From JAUVKT01 sp964634565 (GTDB lineage Bacteria > Bacteroidota > Bacteroidia > Bacteroidales > VadinHA17), in contig CAZWLP010000097.1 in NCBI GenBank assembly GCA_964634565.1, forward strand, positions 1 through 7,362: a DNA stretch of 7,362 nucleotides, in the 5' to 3' direction. The notes below the pieces were generated by a model. It saw nothing but the letters and a program-made list of their open reading frames with translations, did not search any database and was not told the DNA's origin. Every line of letters starts with the position of its first letter. Position 1 is the stretch's first letter. A program made the translations under genes and the position numbers. Positions 5,618 to 7,362 of this stretch are shown here, in pieces.

Positions 5618-6442
5618 TTACTTGTCAGGTAGTTCAGTCCCGCAGTTTTTACAGTACCTTGCATCATTATCGTGATCATCATTTAGACAGGTATTGCATG
5701 TTGTAGTATTTCTTTTTTCCTTCCTGATAAGCCGGTTTTGCTCGCTGATTTCTGCAGTAACGATGCCTGTAGGAACTGCAATAATTGCATAGCCTGTCAG
5801 CATGGTCAGGCTTGCAATAAACTGGCCCAAACCGGTCAGTGGTGCAATATCTCCATAACCGACTGTTGTGATAGTAACTATGGTCCAGTATATTCCTTTT
5901 GGGATACTTGTGAAGCCACTTGCTGATCCTTCTACCAGGTACATAATAGTGCCGATTATAATAACAGTTGTTGTTACAACAGTAAGGAAGACACCAATTT
6001 TAGCTTTACTGGCATTCAGTGATTTTCTTAAAATATAGCCGGCTGAAGTATATCTTGATAGTTTAAAAACCCTGAATATTCTCAGCAACCTCAGCGATCT
6101 GAATACAAGCAGGCTGGCTCCCCCTGTAAATAATATTCCAAGGTAGGAAGGTACTGTGGCCAGCAGGTCTATAATGCCATAGAAGCTGAAGATATAGCTG
6201 AGTGGTTTTCTGGAGACCAGAATCCTGAGAAAATATTCTAAAGTAAAAATAAATGTAATTGTCCACTCAATTATCACAAATAGCGTATGATTATTTTTGT
6301 TCAGTTCAGGGACGGAATCAAGAATTACAACAACTACGCTTACCACAATGGCAATTATTAAGAAAACGTCGAATATTTTTCCGCCTGTGGAGTCTGTTTC
6401 AAATATTATTGATCTGAGTCTGTTTTTGATCCTGGAATTCAT
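5618..6442 (-). CDS. Voltage-gated-type potassium channel with C-terminal zinc ribbon
   Basis: A 274-residue six-transmembrane cation channel subunit, expected to form tetramers in the inner membrane. Segments: S1 about 24-43, S2 53-75, S3 84-105, S4 111-130, S5 148-170, pore helix 181-192, S6 206-229. The filter TTVGYGD (192-198) is the potassium signature. S4 carries R115, R118, R121, R124, K127 and R130 at every third position, a full voltage-sensor array, with acidic partners in S1-S3 (E69, D92). After S6, a short basic stretch is followed by CNTC (249-252) and CKNC (264-267), a CxxC-x11-CxxC zinc ribbon, instead of the RCK or cyclic-nucleotide domain common in bacterial channels. It starts at ATG 6442 and ends at TAA. 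It is minus-strand, 144 bp upstream of the small membrane protein gene and divergent from the lipoprotein gene at 6549, so probably its own unit. Confidence 0.92.
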   Translation of the reverse strand: MNSRIKNRLRSIIFETDSTGGKIFDVFLIIAIVVSVVVVILDSVPELNKNNHTLFVIIEWTITFIFTLEYFLRILVSRKPLSYIFSFYGIIDLLATVPSYLGILFTGGASLLVFRSLRLLRIFRVFKLSRYTSAGYILRKSLNASKAKIGVFLTVVTTTVIIIGTIMYLVEGSASGFTSIPKGIYWTIVTITTVGYGDIAPLTGLGQFIASLTMLTGYAIIAVPTGIVTAEISEQNRLIRKEKRNTTTCNTCLNDDHDNDARYCKNCGTELPDK

Positions 6443-6466
6443 CTGCTAAAGTATTGGTTGCCGGTT

Positions 6467-6474
6467 TAAAGATA
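6467..6474 (-). promoter_or_regulatory. Candidate -7 element for the channel gene
   Basis: The minus strand reads TATCTTTA here, 7 of 8 consensus positions of TAnnTTTG, about 24 bases before the channel ATG. No TTTG-like -33 box lies 19-21 bp upstream, so support is weak. Confidence 0.25.
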
Positions 6475-6481
6475 AGAAGAA

Positions 6482-6517
6482 GTGACTAGAGAGCCTAGAG
6501 TGATTAAAGTGTCTGAA
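6482..6517 (+). repeat. Degenerate 9-bp tandem repeat (four units)
   Basis: Four consecutive nonamers, GTGACTAGA, GAGCCTAGA, GTGATTAAA and GTGTCTGAA, occupy the centre of the divergent spacer between the channel and lipoprotein genes. The consensus is roughly GTGACTAGA with a variable fourth base. It is not part of any supported reading frame. It differs in period and sequence from the heptad repeats near mutL. Similar period-9 intergenic arrays occur in Bacteroidetes genomes, to my recollection; function unknown. Confidence 0.75.
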
Positions 6518-6548
6518 ATTATTATCTTAGATCTGCAAAACAGAAAGA

Positions 6549-7362
6549 ATGAGAGTATTTAGATTTACCATTTTAATATCCTTGCTGGTCTTATCGGCCT
6601 GTAAGGATAAATCAAGACTGGATGTTATATCCCTTAATGTTCGTTTTGACAATCCTGCTGATGGAGCCAATGACTGGATGGCACGCAGGGATATAATTGC
6701 CGGTTTTCTTATTGATGAGCAAGCTGAATTATTTGCCTTGCAGGAGGTACTCTGGAATCAGTATGAATATATCGATTCTCTGCTTGGTGCATATGGCTCT
6801 GTTGCTGCAGGCCGAAGCGACGGACTGAAAGCGGGTGAAATGACACCGGTTTTCTATAATAAAGAAAGGTTTGATCTTATTGACCATAATACATTCTGGT
6901 TATCTGATTCGCCGTCAGTTCCGGGTAGTAAAGGCTGGGGGGCTGTTTTGCCGAGAATAGTTACATGGGCTAAGCTTTTTGATAATTTTACCGGTAATGA
7001 GCTATATTTTTTTAATACACATTTCAGCCATATGTCAGACTCTGCCAGGATAATGAGTGCCCGCATCCTTTCGAGACAGGTTGAACTTATTGCGGGCGAC
7101 AGGAATTTTATTATTTGTGGTGATTTTAATATGAGACCTGATAGCAAGGCTTATAAAGAATTACTTTCTGGTGATTCAAATACTATAAATGATAGCTTTA
7201 ATATACTGGAAAGAGAAATAATCGGGCCTGTTGATACCTATAATGGATTTACTGATGTGGAGCTAGAATCTGACAGAATTGATTATATTTTTGTAAAGGA
7301 AGGAACAGTCGTTTACACCCATGAGACTCTTAAGATTAAAAAAGATTCAATATTTATTTCCG
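6549..7362 (+). CDS. Endonuclease/exonuclease/phosphatase (EEP) family lipoprotein, 3' truncated by window
   Basis: An open frame from ATG 6549 to the window edge gives 271 residues. The N-terminus is a lipoprotein signal (basic MRVFR, hydrophobic core, lipobox LSAC with C18), so the mature protein is probably lipidated and extracytoplasmic. The EEP domain shows SLNVRFDN (N30), ALQEV with metal-ligand E66, FNTHFSH with H158, CGDFNMRP with D192 and N194, and SDRIDYIFV with D245. The final SDH motif should lie just past the edge. This compact form, with the WMARRD segment after the first strand, resembles the secreted EEP hydrolases common in Bacteroidetes, often annotated as endonuclease/exonuclease/phosphatase without a known substrate. 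It is divergent from the channel gene with a 106-bp spacer. The weak -7-like TATCTTAG at 6523-6530 has no -33 partner. It is only distantly related to the membrane EEP protein at 327-1421. Confidence 0.9.
   Translation, partial: MRVFRFTILISLLVLSACKDKSRLDVISLNVRFDNPADGANDWMARRDIIAGFLIDEQAELFALQEVLWNQYEYIDSLLGAYGSVAAGRSDGLKAGEMTPVFYNKERFDLIDHNTFWLSDSPSVPGSKGWGAVLPRIVTWAKLFDNFTGNELYFFNTHFSHMSDSARIMSARILSRQVELIAGDRNFIICGDFNMRPDSKAYKELLSGDSNTINDSFNILEREIIGPVDTYNGFTDVELESDRIDYIFVKEGTVVYTHETLKIKKDSIFIS

Noticed and set aside
5738..5926. Cys-rich plus-strand frame
   Set aside because: Antisense of the channel pore and S6 region; the cysteines come from complementary Ala/Thr codons.
6854..7147. Minus-strand frame opposite the lipoprotein EEP gene
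   Set aside because: Antisense shadow of a gene with clear catalytic motifs on the plus strand.
1..7362. Mobile element, prophage, toxin-antitoxin, defence system, tRNA or rRNA
   Set aside because: I saw no transposase, integrase, phage, toxin or RNA-gene signature; the genes are ordinary housekeeping and membrane functions in plausible conserved synteny.

Overview
The window is AT-rich chromosomal DNA that looks like Bacteroidota (Bacteroidales/Marinilabiliales-like). The evidence is the gene order mutL - rhomboid - rhomboid - membrane EEP hydrolase, a MutL with a Bacteroidetes-style C-terminus, a -33/-7 promoter of the TTTG-N20-TAnnTTTG type, A-rich leaders without Shine-Dalgarno sequences, and short-period intergenic repeats. 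A run of exactly 100 N (3250-3349) shows it is a scaffolded, probably metagenomic, assembly.

Layout. At 1-330 (+) is the C-terminal third of a PLP-dependent serine/threonine dehydratase or serine racemase. It converges on the gene at 327-1421 (-), a membrane-anchored endonuclease/exonuclease/phosphatase (EEP) family protein, and the two stops overlap by 4 bp. Then, all on the minus strand: two adjacent rhomboid intramembrane proteases (1475-2359 and 2362-3105), a repeat-bearing spacer with the assembly gap (3106-3364), mutL (3365-5170) and a 96-residue single-pass membrane protein (5183-5473). Next come a 144-bp spacer with a promoter and tandem repeats, and a six-transmembrane voltage-gated-type potassium channel with a C-terminal zinc ribbon (5618-6442, -). 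A divergent spacer with a nonamer tandem repeat separates the channel from a second EEP-family protein, a lipoprotein, at 6549 (+), which runs off the right edge.

How the genes relate. The small membrane protein and mutL form a tight two-gene unit (12-bp spacing) transcribed from a good promoter near 5488-5519. The two rhomboids are 2 bp apart and clearly co-transcribed; the membrane EEP gene follows 53 bp later. A shared biochemical pathway cannot be shown: mismatch repair, intramembrane proteolysis, phosphodiester/phosphoester hydrolysis and ion conduction are different jobs, and the arrangement is best read as conserved Bacteroidetes synteny.

I do not see an undescribed defence, mobile or RNA-guided system. 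The most interesting signals are non-coding. Purine-rich heptad repeats bracket the mutL unit in inverted orientation. One heptamer array supplies the -33 box of the mutL-unit promoter. The 13 bp bordering the N-gap are identical on both sides.
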